From positions 434,001-498,000 of the forward strand of contig CP111156.1 of assembly GCA_026367775.1 (NCBI GenBank): 64,000 nucleotides of DNA, given 5' to 3'. Every line of letters starts with the position of its first letter. Within the stretch, counting starts at the first letter, position 1. Shown piece by piece: positions 1-10,361 of the stretch. The translations under genes and the position numbers were made by a program. The notes beneath the pieces are model-generated. The model was not told the DNA's origin and made no database searches. It saw nothing but the letters and a program-made list of their open reading frames with translations. Source of the DNA: Exserohilum rostratum (Eukaryota; Ascomycota; Dothideomycetes; Pleosporales; Pleosporaceae).

Positions 1-64
1 CTTGCGGAGATCTCCCAAATATCATTTGTGGACTTCACAGAGTCCCAGTGGGGCGGATCTACAC

Positions 65-246
65 ATGCAAGACCATGTGTCAAAATCCGGTCACCAACAT
101 TGGAGTGGATCAGCGGAAGTCAGCTCTCTTGCAACTTAGTATGATCCTGCAACCACAATTGTCAGTATTGCTGGTGTCATGTGCATGACGCCGTGGAAAC
201 CGCAACTGGAAACCCTCAATTTCCACTATCAGGCATAAATAGGACT
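65..246 (+). promoter_or_regulatory. Promoter of small-protein copy A
   Basis: The box GCATAAATAGGACT lies at 233-246, 112 bp upstream of the copy A start codon, and looks like a TATA element. A 15-base word, ATGCAAGACCATGTG, lies at 65-79. Both recur upstream of copy B (2498-2511 and 2406-2420), and the TATA-like box recurs upstream of copy C (3904-3917). The repetition before related genes is seen directly; the regulatory role is inferred. Confidence 0.55.
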
Positions 247-344
247 CCTCTCCCACTTGATCAATATAACAACGATTATCGAATTGTAAACTCGCTTTAT
301 TTCAGAGCCACTCATATACAGAATTATCACAACCTTGACGCAAA

Positions 345-665
345 ATGATTGTGACAGGACACCTGACCAATGACAATGGTGGTAGTAATATTCATGGCAA
401 TTTTAACGTTTTCGGCGGAAATTACAAATTCGCGATGGAAGTCCCACGCTCATTGCCGCCATTCACAACCAACGAAGCCAAGCTCGAAGTTACGGATCCA
501 GATAGACTGAAAGGGGAGCAGTTATGTATTGCTGCTACATTCAGGTACCCAAGTTTAGAGTTCAGCATGATAGGCGGCGTGGAAATTACAGCCGATATCA
601 ACATTCCGCAAATGCCTAGCGACACCTATGGGGGTTGCACAGTAACCTGGGAGCGAGAGAATTAA
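345..665 (+). CDS. Small protein of unknown function, tandem family copy A
   Basis: This 106-aa single-exon ORF encodes a protein I cannot assign to a named family. It has no signal peptide or membrane segment, so it is probably cytosolic. The composition suggests alternating beta strands. It opens with a TGxL pattern followed by a G-x-F segment, carries a cysteine near residue 61, and ends with a Cys-x-x-x-Trp signature about six residues before the stop. The same layout (Gly-Leu start, middle Cys, terminal CxxxW) occurs in the ORFs at 2601 and 4027, so the three are read as diverged tandem paralogues. The start is the first ATG after a shared promoter box at 233-246. Gene status rests on the paralogy and conserved promoter rather than on recognised homology. 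Confidence 0.65.
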   Translation: MIVTGHLTNDNGGSNIHGNFNVFGGNYKFAMEVPRSLPPFTTNEAKLEVTDPDRLKGEQLCIAATFRYPSLEFSMIGGVEITADINIPQMPSDTYGGCTVTWEREN

Positions 666-2405
666 AGGTATGGCCTCCTCAGTGTGATTGAAGAAACTAG
701 TACCGATACAAGAGATAGCCCATTGCAACCGCGACAACTACCTAAGTTTAACGAGCCTGATTAGAAGACAAGAATTAGTATGAGGAGGGTAACGCAAAAC
801 AATTCAAATATTCGTTCGCCTACTCCAGTACACTATATCTCGTGCATGTGACGCTACCTGCGGGTTTCTCTACATTTTAATATGGTGAGATGTTAATGGA
901 TATTACATCTATCTTTTGCCCTACAATAGCCTATGACTGAATACGTGTAATAGTATGTGTGAACATAAGAAACATGCCCTTCCTCAGTTGAGTGCTTTTA
1001 GCAATAATTCAAAGGCAAGACATACCCATAAAAGGTCACATTAGCCGAGTTCCACTTGATTCTCTCCCATCGTTTCCAAATCAGCCATCTACTGTCACAA
1101 TGACCTTTTTCCTAGGCCTCAATGTTGGCACAATATTGCAAAAGCTGCACAATTATACAGGGATACCTATGTAAAAGAGAAGATATATGTTAACTGGCAA
1201 GAAAGTAGTAAGCTAAATGTGCACATGTAATAAAGAGAACTATTGGCAGCAACTTACAGATTGTGAAAAAAAAATCTGGTCAGTGTTAGTTTGCATACTG
1301 ACTAACCAACCCTTATCGGGATGGTCTTGGAGAATGGCCAGCAGTATTTCCATGGCTGCCTATATACCCCTGGGCACTTGTTGTAATCCTCGAAACAGAT
1401 AATTGTTTTTTCTGTCTACAAAGTCACAATGTCGATTTATATTGATTGTCTAGCGCAGGTGATTAACCCAAGTTACCTGAGAGTATTCTACAATGTTGTA
1501 TGGAATGAATTGCGATATTCGAGATATCCGGGTGGCGTACGTGAGCTTCTGTGCTCAGGAAAAAGCAAATCCATCCGGTCAAACCATGCATGGTGGTTCA
1601 GCTAGCCACAGCTAGGAGATGCAGATGAAGATGTAGATAATGCTTACGGTCGCGCTTCTGTTACGATCACAACAATACTTTCCCTTTCCAACAAATTAGT
1701 TAGTCATAGATGGTGTCCTTTACAAGTTCATTGCGAGAAAGACGGGAGAAGTCGCTGTCGCTCTGTTTGCTTTCATTCCAAGGCCTAAGCTACACCGCAT
1801 CAAAATGTGAGTATCACTTGGCGCTGTCTGAACGGTGTCTTTGCGCATTTCAATAGATGACTTTTCTTGGCTGCTGCGGGTTATACATAAGCGAACTGCA
1901 AAGCAACCTCGCGACACCACAAGGAATGAACAGTCCTATCATGATTAGCCATGCTCGCCTTAAATTTATGTCCTGATATTCGAAGCAAACAATAGGGATG
2001 GCTCTGTTGGCGTTATTTCACCGGATGAATTTCTTTTTTAAAAGTAGAGACACTCGCAACACATACGTTTACTATGCATTAAATTAGATTTAATATATTT
2101 ATTAAGACAGGCGTTATATAGTATAAGTTAAATGCTTATATATATAGACAGGATGTAAGACGAAAGCCTTAGTCACACTTAGCTGTTATATATAGACTTA
2201 GGTGTAGTTATTTACTTAATAGCCACCCGCAAAAGATGTTAGTTTTAGATTAAATTTAGAAAACTGCAGGGAGTCTTAGTTGCTTTTTTAGAAGCTTAGT
2301 TGCTAGTTTGCAGAGTCTGGATACGGGGTCGCGTTGTTGAAAACTCAGTTGTTCTCACCGGAAAGCGATGCTTTTTCTCAGCTGTTGCAGATTGCGAATC
2401 CACTT
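666..2405. other. AT-rich gene-poor spacer with repeat remnants
   Basis: I see no convincing gene here. ORFs are short and lack the codon pattern of the neighbouring genes. The stretch 2040-2330 is very AT-rich with TATATA runs and repeated TTAGTTGCT words. A degenerate segment at about 1705-1926 reappears at 3483-3695 and is listed separately. Confidence 0.6.
1705..1926. repeat. Degenerate dispersed repeat, copy 1
   Basis: This segment aligns along about 210 bp with 3483-3695. Shared blocks include GCTGTCTRAACGGTG, TTTTCTTRG, TGCTGCRGGTTAT and GCRAACTGCA. Most differences I can read are G/A or C/T transitions, with the second copy richer in A and T, as repeat-induced point mutation produces. 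A reverse-strand reading is broken by stops and may be a transposase remnant, possibly of Fot1/pogo type, but that identity is tentative. Confidence 0.5.
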
Positions 2406-2511
2406 ATGCAAGACCATGTGAAAAAGATAACGAATTATTTCCCATATCCATGGCATCGTGGAAGACGTAGATAGCAGCATCTAGGTATGTTTATCGTGCA
2501 TAAATAGGACT
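2406..2511 (+). promoter_or_regulatory. Promoter of small-protein copy B
   Basis: The box GCATAAATAGGACT at 2498-2511 lies 103 bp before the copy B start and is identical to the one at 233-246. The upstream word ATGCAAGACCATGTG at 2406-2420 is also identical to that at 65-79. The segment between them keeps partial similarity to copy A around the words ATCGTGGAAGAC and GCCGTGGAAAC. Confidence 0.55.
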
Positions 2512-2600
2512 GATCTTCTTCTTGATTCAAACTACAACCTTTTTCATCAAATTCACTTTGCTTCGACAGGCCTCAGCACCTACATCACTGATATCTCAAT

Positions 2601-2933
2601 ATGCCTACACGCACAGGTAACTTGGTTACTTATTCAGAAGATGGACTTTTCCGCTGTAATTTTAAGTTTGATGAAACACGCTTCTCTGTGATAGTTCGCG
2701 TCGATAAGGGCCTCATCAACGGTTGGTCCGACGACGTCACGGTTACGTACAAAGATGATTTTACAGTCGACAATTGGCAAAAATGCAATGGGAGACTTGG
2801 TACTACCGATTTTGAAGTAACGCTGGAAGATGGTACAAAGGTCACTGGTCCCGTTAATCGCGGTGACGACAATCGGGTCATAACTCTCAAAGATTGCGAG
2901 GGTAAATGGGCTTTGGACTACGGGAGGGTATAG
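2601..2933 (+). CDS. Small protein of unknown function, tandem family copy B
   Basis: This single-exon ORF of 110 aa is the second member of the small-protein array. It shows the same plan as the copies at 345 and 4027: a TGxL opening, a G/N-x-F-x-F strand, a central cysteine (about residue 62), and a Cys-x-x-x-Trp motif near the C terminus (about residues 98-102). The chain is rich in Asp, Thr and Val, which fits a small beta-sandwich, though this is inferred. No signal peptide is visible. It is the most diverged copy in sequence, but its promoter is the closest match to copy A. A 127-aa ORF on the opposite strand overlaps it and is treated as a shadow. Confidence 0.65.
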   Translation: MPTRTGNLVTYSEDGLFRCNFKFDETRFSVIVRVDKGLINGWSDDVTVTYKDDFTVDNWQKCNGRLGTTDFEVTLEDGTKVTGPVNRGDDNRVITLKDCEGKWALDYGRV

Positions 2934-3903
2934 TTCATATCTGATCCTTCTCATTTTGGAGCTCAGCACTAAATCATTGGATAGCATATTGAGGACTAGT
3001 ACGATCATGTCGGCCACGCCGGTTACATAAACTCAGCAAGCCATGTTGGAAGGCGATGATTGTTACAGAGAAGACAGAACAAGAAATTGAAGCTAGGGTT
3101 TATTTCATAGAATACAACTTTTTTTTTTACATCTGTAACCCTGGCCACAGTTTTATATATCATCTAAAGCCATAACTATTCGTTTGCTAAATTCATAGAA
3201 TGCTATCCATTTTCTTCTTAGTGCAAGCTACACATCTAGCCTAACACGCAACATATCAATTTGACGCCTAACTGCGTGGTTTTATTCCAGCGCGAATAGA
3301 AGTAGGTCATCACGAATTAAAAAGATATTTACAGATAACTGTGATGAAATCTTACTGCCTAATGGGATTACAGGTGTGTATACCAGATATGTGTGCGCAT
3401 GCATATTGCACGGCACTTAGCATTCCTAGACCCCGATAGTTGAATCTATATAGCTTTCCTGTTCGATAACTAAGTCAATCGTAAACAGTATCACTCTTAA
3501 GTCAACTATTAAGATAGCAAGAGAAGTCCCTGTTGCTTTTCTCTTCTAAAGCCTACGTAATCTACCCGCTTTAATTTGTGGCAGTTACTTAGTGCTGTCT
3601 AAACGGTGCTTTTTTACATTTTGATAGTTGCTTTTTCTTAGGTGCTGCAGGTTATGAGCAAACTGCATAACCATTTTGCGACGATTGCCAGGAATCTTTT
3701 TTAATGCAACACTGTATATCTTGAGAGAAGGTAAAGAGGATAGTGTTGGTGACTCTAAGGTAGTGATAGACAAACCATCGTCCTCTATCCTTCTATTTAC
3801 TAAGGATACTTATAGGAGGGTATAACACCCTCCAGTAATAGCGTTACATATGAAATGTCTTAAACAAAAGCAACTAGCGGTGTAAAAATGCAGCAGTTCT
3901 TAG
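2934..3903. other. Gene-free AT-rich spacer between copies B and C
   Basis: No gene is supported here. The spacer holds the second degenerate repeat copy (3483-3695), a run of nine or more T at about 3119-3128, and otherwise low-complexity AT-rich DNA. Confidence 0.6.
3483..3695. repeat. Degenerate dispersed repeat, copy 2
   Basis: This is the A/T-richer partner of the repeat at 1705-1926, in the same orientation relative to the neighbouring small-protein genes. Differences are dominated by transitions, with small indels (for example four bases missing after GGTTAT). It could be an old transposon fragment or part of a duplicated intergenic unit carried with the gene array. Confidence 0.5.
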
Positions 3904-3917
3904 GCATAAATAAGGCT
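3904..3917 (+). promoter_or_regulatory. TATA-like box of small-protein copy C
   Basis: GCATAAATAAGGCT lies 123 bp upstream of the ATG at 4027. It matches the copy A and copy B boxes at 12 to 13 positions, allowing a one-base insertion. Both this box and the other two are followed within 30 bases by a TTGAT word. Confidence 0.5.
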
Positions 3918-4026
3918 GTCCGCCTAGCTTGTTGATGATACTAATTTCTTCCACATCTTCAAATTGTATTTTTTCCAGACACGCGGAAGGAAGCACAAGT
4001 ACTGTTATTATTGTTGTTGTCTCAGT

Positions 4027-4356
4027 ATGAATTTCCAGAATGGATTTCTTGGATGTAGCGGTGGTGGTAAAATGACTGGCTACTTCAAAATTGGGGAAAG
4101 CAATCTTGAATTAACGATAGAAATACCAGAGGATGTGCTGCCGTTTGAACTGAATGTTGCCATCCTCTATTTTTCACCACGCGAACGACACAAAATTCCT
4201 TCTGGGGAGCACAAGTGTACGGTTACAATTGAGGAGAGGAGGGTTTCTATCGTAATGGAGAACGAGCTCAGAATCGAAGTCAACGATGCTATGCGAGAGC
4301 TAGGTTATGCTTTGATTGAGAATTGCAAGGCCACCTGGAGGGAAATGGGTAATTAA
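4027..4356 (+). CDS. Small protein of unknown function, tandem family copy C
   Basis: The open frame extends upstream to 3964, but the ATG at 4027 gives a 109-aa protein that aligns with copies A and B and sits at the same distance from the shared promoter box, so I place the start there. It shows the Gly-x-Leu opening, a G-x-F strand, a central cysteine and a terminal NCxxxW motif ahead of the stop. It resembles copy A most, both ending in a Trp-Arg/Glu tail. There is no signal peptide or transmembrane segment. Function is unknown; the family architecture is the only evidence. Confidence 0.65.
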   Translation: MNFQNGFLGCSGGGKMTGYFKIGESNLELTIEIPEDVLPFELNVAILYFSPRERHKIPSGEHKCTVTIEERRVSIVMENELRIEVNDAMRELGYALIENCKATWREMGN

Positions 4357-4944
4357 AGGTATACTCTGCGAACTACTACTACAAGCAAGTACTGTTACTA
4401 ATAACAATGCACAGCTCACAATACCGCCGACCATTTGGATACAACAACTCGCTGGACATGACAACTTCACGATTAGAACACGCAAATTCAAACACTCGTT
4501 TACCTTTTTGACCTACCGAAAGCTCCCTTCTCATGACCCGAGTTACATGCGTCTCCCAACTACTTAACGTGATGACTTCGATGCTTAGTTAACCAAGTGC
4601 AACGACTCTATTTCCTCTACCCAGCAGCAGCACCCCATGATCATTGCTGCTCTTCAGACTGCAAGAACAAAAGTCCACCAAGCTTCATCCTCACCTCTAG
4701 ATAACTACGGCAGCAGGAAAAAATAACAATTTTAGACAACTTCAAGAACTTAGCACAGCCCACTACCAGCGCTAAGCATCACAAGCAATCACCAATCTTG
4801 TCACGATATTTAGAACCGACTTGATTGTTATAGTAGTAATATAATATGATACGTACTCGATATTCAGTATTTTTGTTCGCTTGGGTATCATACCTGTACG
4901 CCTGCAAATGCTCATTTATGCCCGGAAATATACACACCAACTAA
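4357..4944. other. Intergenic region, copy C to CDC23 3' end
   Basis: This is a convergent intergenic region between the plus-strand small-protein gene and the minus-strand CDC23. I see no further ORF worth calling. It should hold both 3' ends; AT-rich sequence at 4820-4880 is compatible with polyadenylation signals. Confidence 0.5.
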
Positions 4945-6940
4945 TCAATCTGCTTCTTCATCCCCAGCTCGCTCCATGCGCGCCCTAATATCGCGCACGA
5001 GTGCCTTTGCGTCCTCGACTTCCACACCATCTTGGCACAGCTCGTTTGCAAGTTCCATCGCCCGTTGGTACATGCCGCGCATGTATTCCCAGCGTGCAAG
5101 CCATAGTCTAGCTTTGCTGGTTGTAGCAGTCACACCAACGCCGCCTGCACCTTCGGCCCCGGATTCCTCGAACTCAGGCCCTTCTTCCTGAGCGAGGACC
5201 AGCTCCATATATGCTGCGCACTCATTCATATTGTTTATGCGCTCATACAAGAGAGCAATCTGGTAGAGCACTTCGGGATCCAAGACGCCTCCTCCAAGGC
5301 CGGAAACTTCTCCACTGCCGAAGGATGCACCGACGCCTCCATCGTAGTATGAACCAGCAACCAATGCGCGCTTGTAAGAGCGAATTCCATTCATGACTTT
5401 GCCGACCTTGCCGAAACATTGTCCGACGGCCATCCAGAGCTTCGGGTCGTACGGTCGTAGAGCAGCGGCGCGTTGGTGGTAGAAGAGTGCATAAGAATGC
5501 ATTTCCAATACCTCGTACGTCTGTCCCAGGCCATACCATGCGCGATAGTCTTTTCGATTGACGTCGACGGCTCGTCGGTATGACTCGATAGCGGCATGTG
5601 TGTTCTTCATTTCAACGAACTCATGGCCCATCAGCGTCCATGCAGACAGGAATGTGCGATCGAGGGTCAGAGCTCTCCGGAAGTACATGACGGCCTTTTC
5701 ATGCTCCGACTTGAGCGAGTAGTAGTTGCCCACTACACAGCACGTCTCGGGACGGAACTTGTCGGTAGCGGTAGCAAGCTGAGCTAAAAAGGCGAGCTTA
5801 GGGCGCATGCCCATGACGTATAATATGTTAGAGTAATTGTCTAGATGGTCGACCCTATGCGGATCAGAAACAAGGAGGTCAGAGAAGATCTGTTCAGCAT
5901 CGTCAAAGTCCTTGTTGTGGTAGTGCAGTAGAGCGCGCTGCGTCTTGAGGAATGCCGAGGTGGGAAAGATGGAGAGGATCTGTGTTAGTGACGAGTGTAT
6001 TTGCTCGCTAACAACATACAGCTCCTGCGAGGATGTGACGTGAAAGATGAAAGTCATGAGATTTTGCGGCAGACGCGCAACGATGCGATTAAGATCCTCC
6101 ATGGTACTGAGCAGCCCCTGCAGCTCTTGCCATGCGCCCCAGTTGTACGTGTATTGGTGCACACTCTTGACCAGGTAGTCAATGGCGAGCTGCTCGTTCT
6201 TGCCCTTGGCCAGGACCATGCCGTAGAGATACTCCAACCAGCCCTGTGGTTGCCGCCCGCTGTTGGGAAGGTCCTTGAACCATTCCTCAAGCACCGTCGA
6301 GACCATGGGCAGCTCTTTATTCAGAGTAACACCTCCATCCTGCGGACCCAATATCATCTCGCTATCCTCATTCATGCGCTTCTCGCCAGCAATGAACTTG
6401 GCGTACAGGGCAAGGAAGAGCGACTTCTGACTGATGCCCTTGACAGTATCGTTGGACAGCTTCCCCTTGGTCGGGGTGAACATGGTCGCCTTGGCCTTGG
6501 CTGCCTGCTTCGACTTGGATGTCGGCGTGGAGGGCGTATGGGATGCCGCCTTGGGCAGCGGCCCAGGCAGAAAGACGGCAGCGCATCGATCGTACTCGCG
6601 GCAGTCGAAGTAGGTCTTTGCGAGCAGGAACTTGTGGGCTTCACGTGCCTCTAGACGGGCTTCCGTGGGGTCCTTGGGCACCCGGTTTGGCGTCTGTGGG
6701 GGATGGGCGTCCGACATGGGGGAGTCGACGTCGGTTTCCGAGCCATCGTCGGCAACCGATGGCAGGGAATCGAGCAGTTCTGCAGCCCTTGTCAACACAT
6801 CAGTATTACAAGCCAGTCGTCTCGAAACAGGACGCGCACCATTTGGCGGAGTGGTAGAGGCAGCGCTCGGTGCAGCTCACGACGGCGTCCTCGAGCTGCG
6901 CCTTCAATTGGGCCTCGTCGGCCGGCGATAACGCGCCCAT
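4945..6940 (-). CDS. CDC23: Anaphase-promoting complex subunit 8 (Cdc23-like TPR protein)
   Basis: The CDS is complement(join(4945..6787,6840..6940)), 647 aa. It is a scaffold subunit of the anaphase-promoting complex, the nuclear ubiquitin ligase that drives mitotic exit. The first exon reads MGALSPADEAQ and ends SAKW; a 52-bp intron (GTGCGC...ACAAG) then joins to AAELLDSLP, restoring the conserved APC8 start. After a Ser/Thr/Pro-rich linker (about residues 50-150), the chain is an array of tetratricopeptide repeats to about residue 560, including the conserved W-EYLYG and WGAW segments. The C terminus is acidic. It is transcribed divergently from ERG20 with 334 bp between start codons. An earlier in-frame ATG upstream is possible, but the chosen start matches the family's length. 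Confidence 0.93.
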
Positions 6941-7274
6941 GGTGGCGACGAGGAAAGAGGGCAGGAAATGGCCGGCTGGGCCTTGTTCATCCAAGTGCAG
7001 CGCTTGCTCGCGTGGTGTCGCGGGGGTGCGATATGCGCGTCGTGTTGGGGAGCTGCCTCTCTTGGCGCTTGGCCTATAACGCAGGGTGGGGCCCAGCCTA
7101 TGCTGGCGCGACCAAACCAAAACCATTCCTCGTGGCGTGGCCGAACCTTATGGGCCGGCCAAACCTTTAGCCGCCCGACCCGACACCGCTTCTGCTCCCC
7201 TAATCTACAGTGCTGCCCCTCGCTCAGAGCCATTGAAGCAAAAAAACAATCCCGCTCTGCAATTATCAATCACC
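6941..7274. promoter_or_regulatory. Bidirectional promoter of CDC23 and ERG20
   Basis: Only 334 bp separate the two divergent start codons, so the core promoters of both housekeeping genes must lie here. The sequence is GC-rich on the CDC23 side. A direct repeat-like cluster of GGCC/CGGCC words occurs around 7140-7190. Confidence 0.6.
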
Positions 7275-8372
7275 ATGCCGACAACCCTCAAGGAATTCGA
7301 GAGCGTATGGCCCCGCATCGTCGCTGACGTGCAGGAGCACTGCAAACAATACAACCTGCCCCAGCAATCTTTTGATTGGTTCACAAAGGTATACCCTAAC
7401 ATCCGTGGGCCAAAGTCCCCCAATGCTGACCACGTGGAATAGTCGCTCAACTTCAATACTGTCGGTGGAAAATGCAACCGTGGAATGTCTGTTGTCGACA
7501 CCACGGCAATCATCCAGAACAAGACGCTTGACCCAGGATCCGAGGAGTACTTCCGTGCTGCGCTCCTAGGATGGATGATTGAACTTCTCCAAGCCTTCTT
7601 CCTCGTCTCTGACGACATCATGGACAGCTCAAAGACGCGCCGTGGAAACCCCTGCTGGTACCTTATGCCCAAGGTTGGTATGATTGCCATCAACGACGCC
7701 TTCATGCTCGAGGCTGCCATCTACGTTCTCCTCAAGAAGCATTTCCGTCAGGAGAAGTGCTACGTCGACATGATGGAGCTGTTCCACGAGGTCTCCTTCC
7801 AGACCGAGTGTGGTCAGCTTTGCGATCTTCTGACTGCCCCCGAAGACGAGGTTAACCTCGACAACTTCAGCTTGGACAAGTTCACCTTCATTGTCATCTA
7901 CAAGACTGCCTACTACTCTTTCTACCTCCCTGTTGCCCTGGCTCTCTACCACACCGGCACCGCAACACCAAAGAACCTGAAGACAGCCGAGGACATTCTC
8001 ATTCCCATGGGCGAGTACTTCCAAGCTCAAGATGATTTCCTCGATGCCTTTGGAGACCCCGCAGTCATCGGAAAGATTGGAACTGACATTGCCGACAACA
8101 AGTGCTCGTGGCTCATCAACCAGGCTCTGAAGAAGGTCAACCCCGAGCAGCGAAAACTGCTCGAGGAGAACTACGGCCGCAAGGACTCTGCGAAGGAGGC
8201 CAAGGTCAAGGAGCTGTACCACGAGTTGAAGCTCAAGGAGTTCTACGAGCAGTGGGAGGAGGAGCGCGTCACTGATCTGCGCACCAAGATTGCCAACATT
8301 GACGAGAGCGAGGGCCTCAAGAAGGAGGTTTTCGAGGCTTTCCTCAACAAGATCTACAAGAGGTCCAAATAA
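7275..8372 (+). CDS. ERG20: Farnesyl diphosphate synthase
   Basis: The CDS is join(7275..7388,7443..8372), 347 aa, with a 54-bp intron (GTATAC...GCTGAC...ATAG). This enzyme condenses isopentenyl diphosphate with dimethylallyl and geranyl diphosphates to make farnesyl diphosphate, the branch point to sterols, dolichol, ubiquinone and terpenoids. Both Asp-rich magnesium-binding motifs are intact: DDIMDSSKTRRG from about residue 95 and DDFLDAFGD from about residue 235. The residues just before the first motif are bulky (FFL), consistent with a C15 product. Length matches yeast Erg20. It shares its upstream region with CDC23. A 263-aa antisense ORF over the gene is a coding shadow. Confidence 0.97.
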
Positions 8373-8675
8373 TTTCAAACCGAGAAACACGGTAGTAAAT
8401 AGTAATGAGATATCACACAATTCACTGTTTCATCTCTGCGTGGTTTCAGCATATATGTTTTGAAACTAAAACGCGCCTTTATGAGGCCGTGGGGTAACAA
8501 GATGCTAGTACTAGTATTAGCTAACTAACTACTGTAATAGTATTCCGACGGTTCGGCTAGCCTAAACTAGCGCTCTCGGAAGGGCCGAAGAGCCTCACCA
8601 CACTCCTACATCATCACCTGATCGACACCAAAACTTCGTTTTTTTACAGAAACAACTATCCCATCAACAACAATC
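8373..8675. other. ERG20 3' end and ribokinase promoter
   Basis: This 303-bp spacer between two plus-strand genes holds no gene. A short ACTAGTATTAGCTAACTAACTA stretch near 8510 is AT-rich and repetitive. A pyrimidine/ACAACA-rich 5' leader precedes the ribokinase ATG. Confidence 0.5.
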
Positions 8676-9712
8676 ATGTCCAAACCTGCAGTCATTTCCG
8701 TCATCGGCTCTCTCAATGTCGATCTCGTCACCCGCACACCCCGCATCCCCGTCGCAGGCGAAACCCTCGCCAGCGAATCCTTCAACATCGGTTGGGGCGG
8801 CAAAGGCGCAAATCAAGCCGTAGCATGCGCCCGCCTCTCGCGCACAAAAGCCCAAGCTACCGCTTCACAAGCTTCAGATGTCGAAGTACGAATGGTGGGT
8901 GCAGTAGGCCAAGATGAATTCCATGAAAGCTTCCTAAAAGCTTTGCGCGACGACGGCTTGAACACCGATAAAGTAGAAATCCTCCCAGGAAAGAAAACCG
9001 GTGTCGCAGTCATTGTTGTCGAAACGGGGTCTGGAGAGAACCGTATCATGTTCAATGCTGGTGCAAACGGCGAGGTGCCCGTCAAGGATCTAGTGGATGA
9101 CGACGCGGGGGTTGCGTTGTTTCAACTCGAGTTGCCGTTGCAGGTTGTGCTGCACAACATGGCGATTGCGCGGCAAAAGGGCGTGGAGACGATTATTAAT
9201 CCTGCTCCTGCGGTACCACTGCCTGCTGGGGCGTATCAGGGGCTGGGGCATCTCATTGTTAATGAGACTGAGGCTGCGATTTTGAGTGGGATTGAGAAGC
9301 CGACGAATTGGGATGAGGTTGCAGCGGTCTTTATTTCGAGGGGGGTGAAGAATGTTATCATCACGCTTGGGGGAGAGGTAGGTTCTATTGATCCTTTTTC
9401 AATCATAGGAGAAGAACGCACTGACTGTGGCTCTAGGGTGTTTTCTACAAGACTGAAAAGCAGCAGACTGCATCTCAGCCGGGAGTCATCGTGCCAGCAC
9501 GCAAGGTCCAGGTCGTCGATACGACGGCCGCTGGCGACACTTTTGCCGGAGCATACACTGTTGCTGTAGCACGCTGGAAGGCCATGGCCAAGGGTGCTGA
9601 TTTCAGTCTTGACGCTGCCATTGCCCAGGCAAATCGAGCTGCATCGATGACTGTGCAGAGAGAGGGCGCGCAGTCGAGCATTCCATGGGCGGATGAGGTC
9701 CCCGAGTCGTGA
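8676..9712 (+). CDS. RBK1: Ribokinase (PfkB family)
   Basis: The CDS is join(8676..9377,9437..9712), 325 aa, with a 59-bp intron (GTAGGT...CTCTAG). Ribokinase phosphorylates D-ribose at O5, feeding it into the pentose phosphate pathway and nucleotide synthesis; it is cytosolic. The N-terminal sugar-binding signature GWGGKGANQAVACARL is present near residue 39, and after splicing the C-terminal PfkB signature DTTAAGDTFAGAY supplies the anion hole and catalytic Asp. An NxxE-type segment (NETEA) in the middle fits metal/phosphate binding. The unspliced frame runs on for a further 64 codons, which is why an unspliced reading loses the catalytic C terminus. Confidence 0.95.
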
Positions 9713-10361
9713 TTGGAAAGAACGAAATAACCATGAAGAAAATCTGTAGAATTATGAATTCACGCCAAAGTGTGACGTACGATCAGTTTCCCCGCCTACC
9801 ACTGACTCCGACTACGTCTCGCAATCTTCAGCATCAATCCTCGTCTCATATCACTAGACCATTATTACCTTCCCAGCTGCATTACCCTTCTCCATATACT
9901 CAGCATTTATCCCCGTCATACAGCAAATCTCAAATAGGCATGGTGCCATCGTTACAGAGTGGGGTGAGGTGAGGTGAATCGAGATAACCCCACCTTGTAC
10001 GTACATAGTACAAACCCCGAACTACTGGCACGTGCTTCCGGGATCAGGACCGAAGTACCGCCTTTTTTAATCTCTCCTTACATATTGCACGGCGATTGGT
10101 TGTTCACGTCGGGGCATTTTGAATTCACCGAGGTAGAGTCATTCTTGAAGAAGAAGGTAAGAGTGGCTAATATATGGGCGCTGATTTAGCACGTGCAGAC
10201 GGTTCAAAAGCTTCAGAAGATTGTTCACATTTGCTCTCTGGAGTTTGACCCAATCATACACAGACTTTGCTTATACATCAATTATTTGACCTCAGGAGAC
10301 TGCATATTGTTGTTCGAAACCCCAAAATTTGATTGTATATCCAGGCACCATGTTGGAAGAG
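9713..10361. other. Convergent intergenic region, RBK1 to NACHT gene
   Basis: No gene is supported in these 650 bp. A GTGAGGTGAGGTGAA direct repeat lies near 9963. The region should hold the 3' ends of two convergent genes. Confidence 0.5.

Noticed and set aside
2634..3017. 127-aa minus ORF opposite small-protein copy B
   Set aside because: It overlaps copy B completely and has no promoter box on that strand; copy B has paralogues and the shared promoter.
5995..6654. 219-aa plus ORF across CDC23
   Set aside because: Antisense to a TPR gene with strong family support; its composition mirrors the codon bias of the coding strand.
7629..8420. 263-aa minus ORF across ERG20
   Set aside because: It lies antisense to a well-conserved enzyme, is Leu/Val-rich as expected for a codon shadow, and has no start context or domain.
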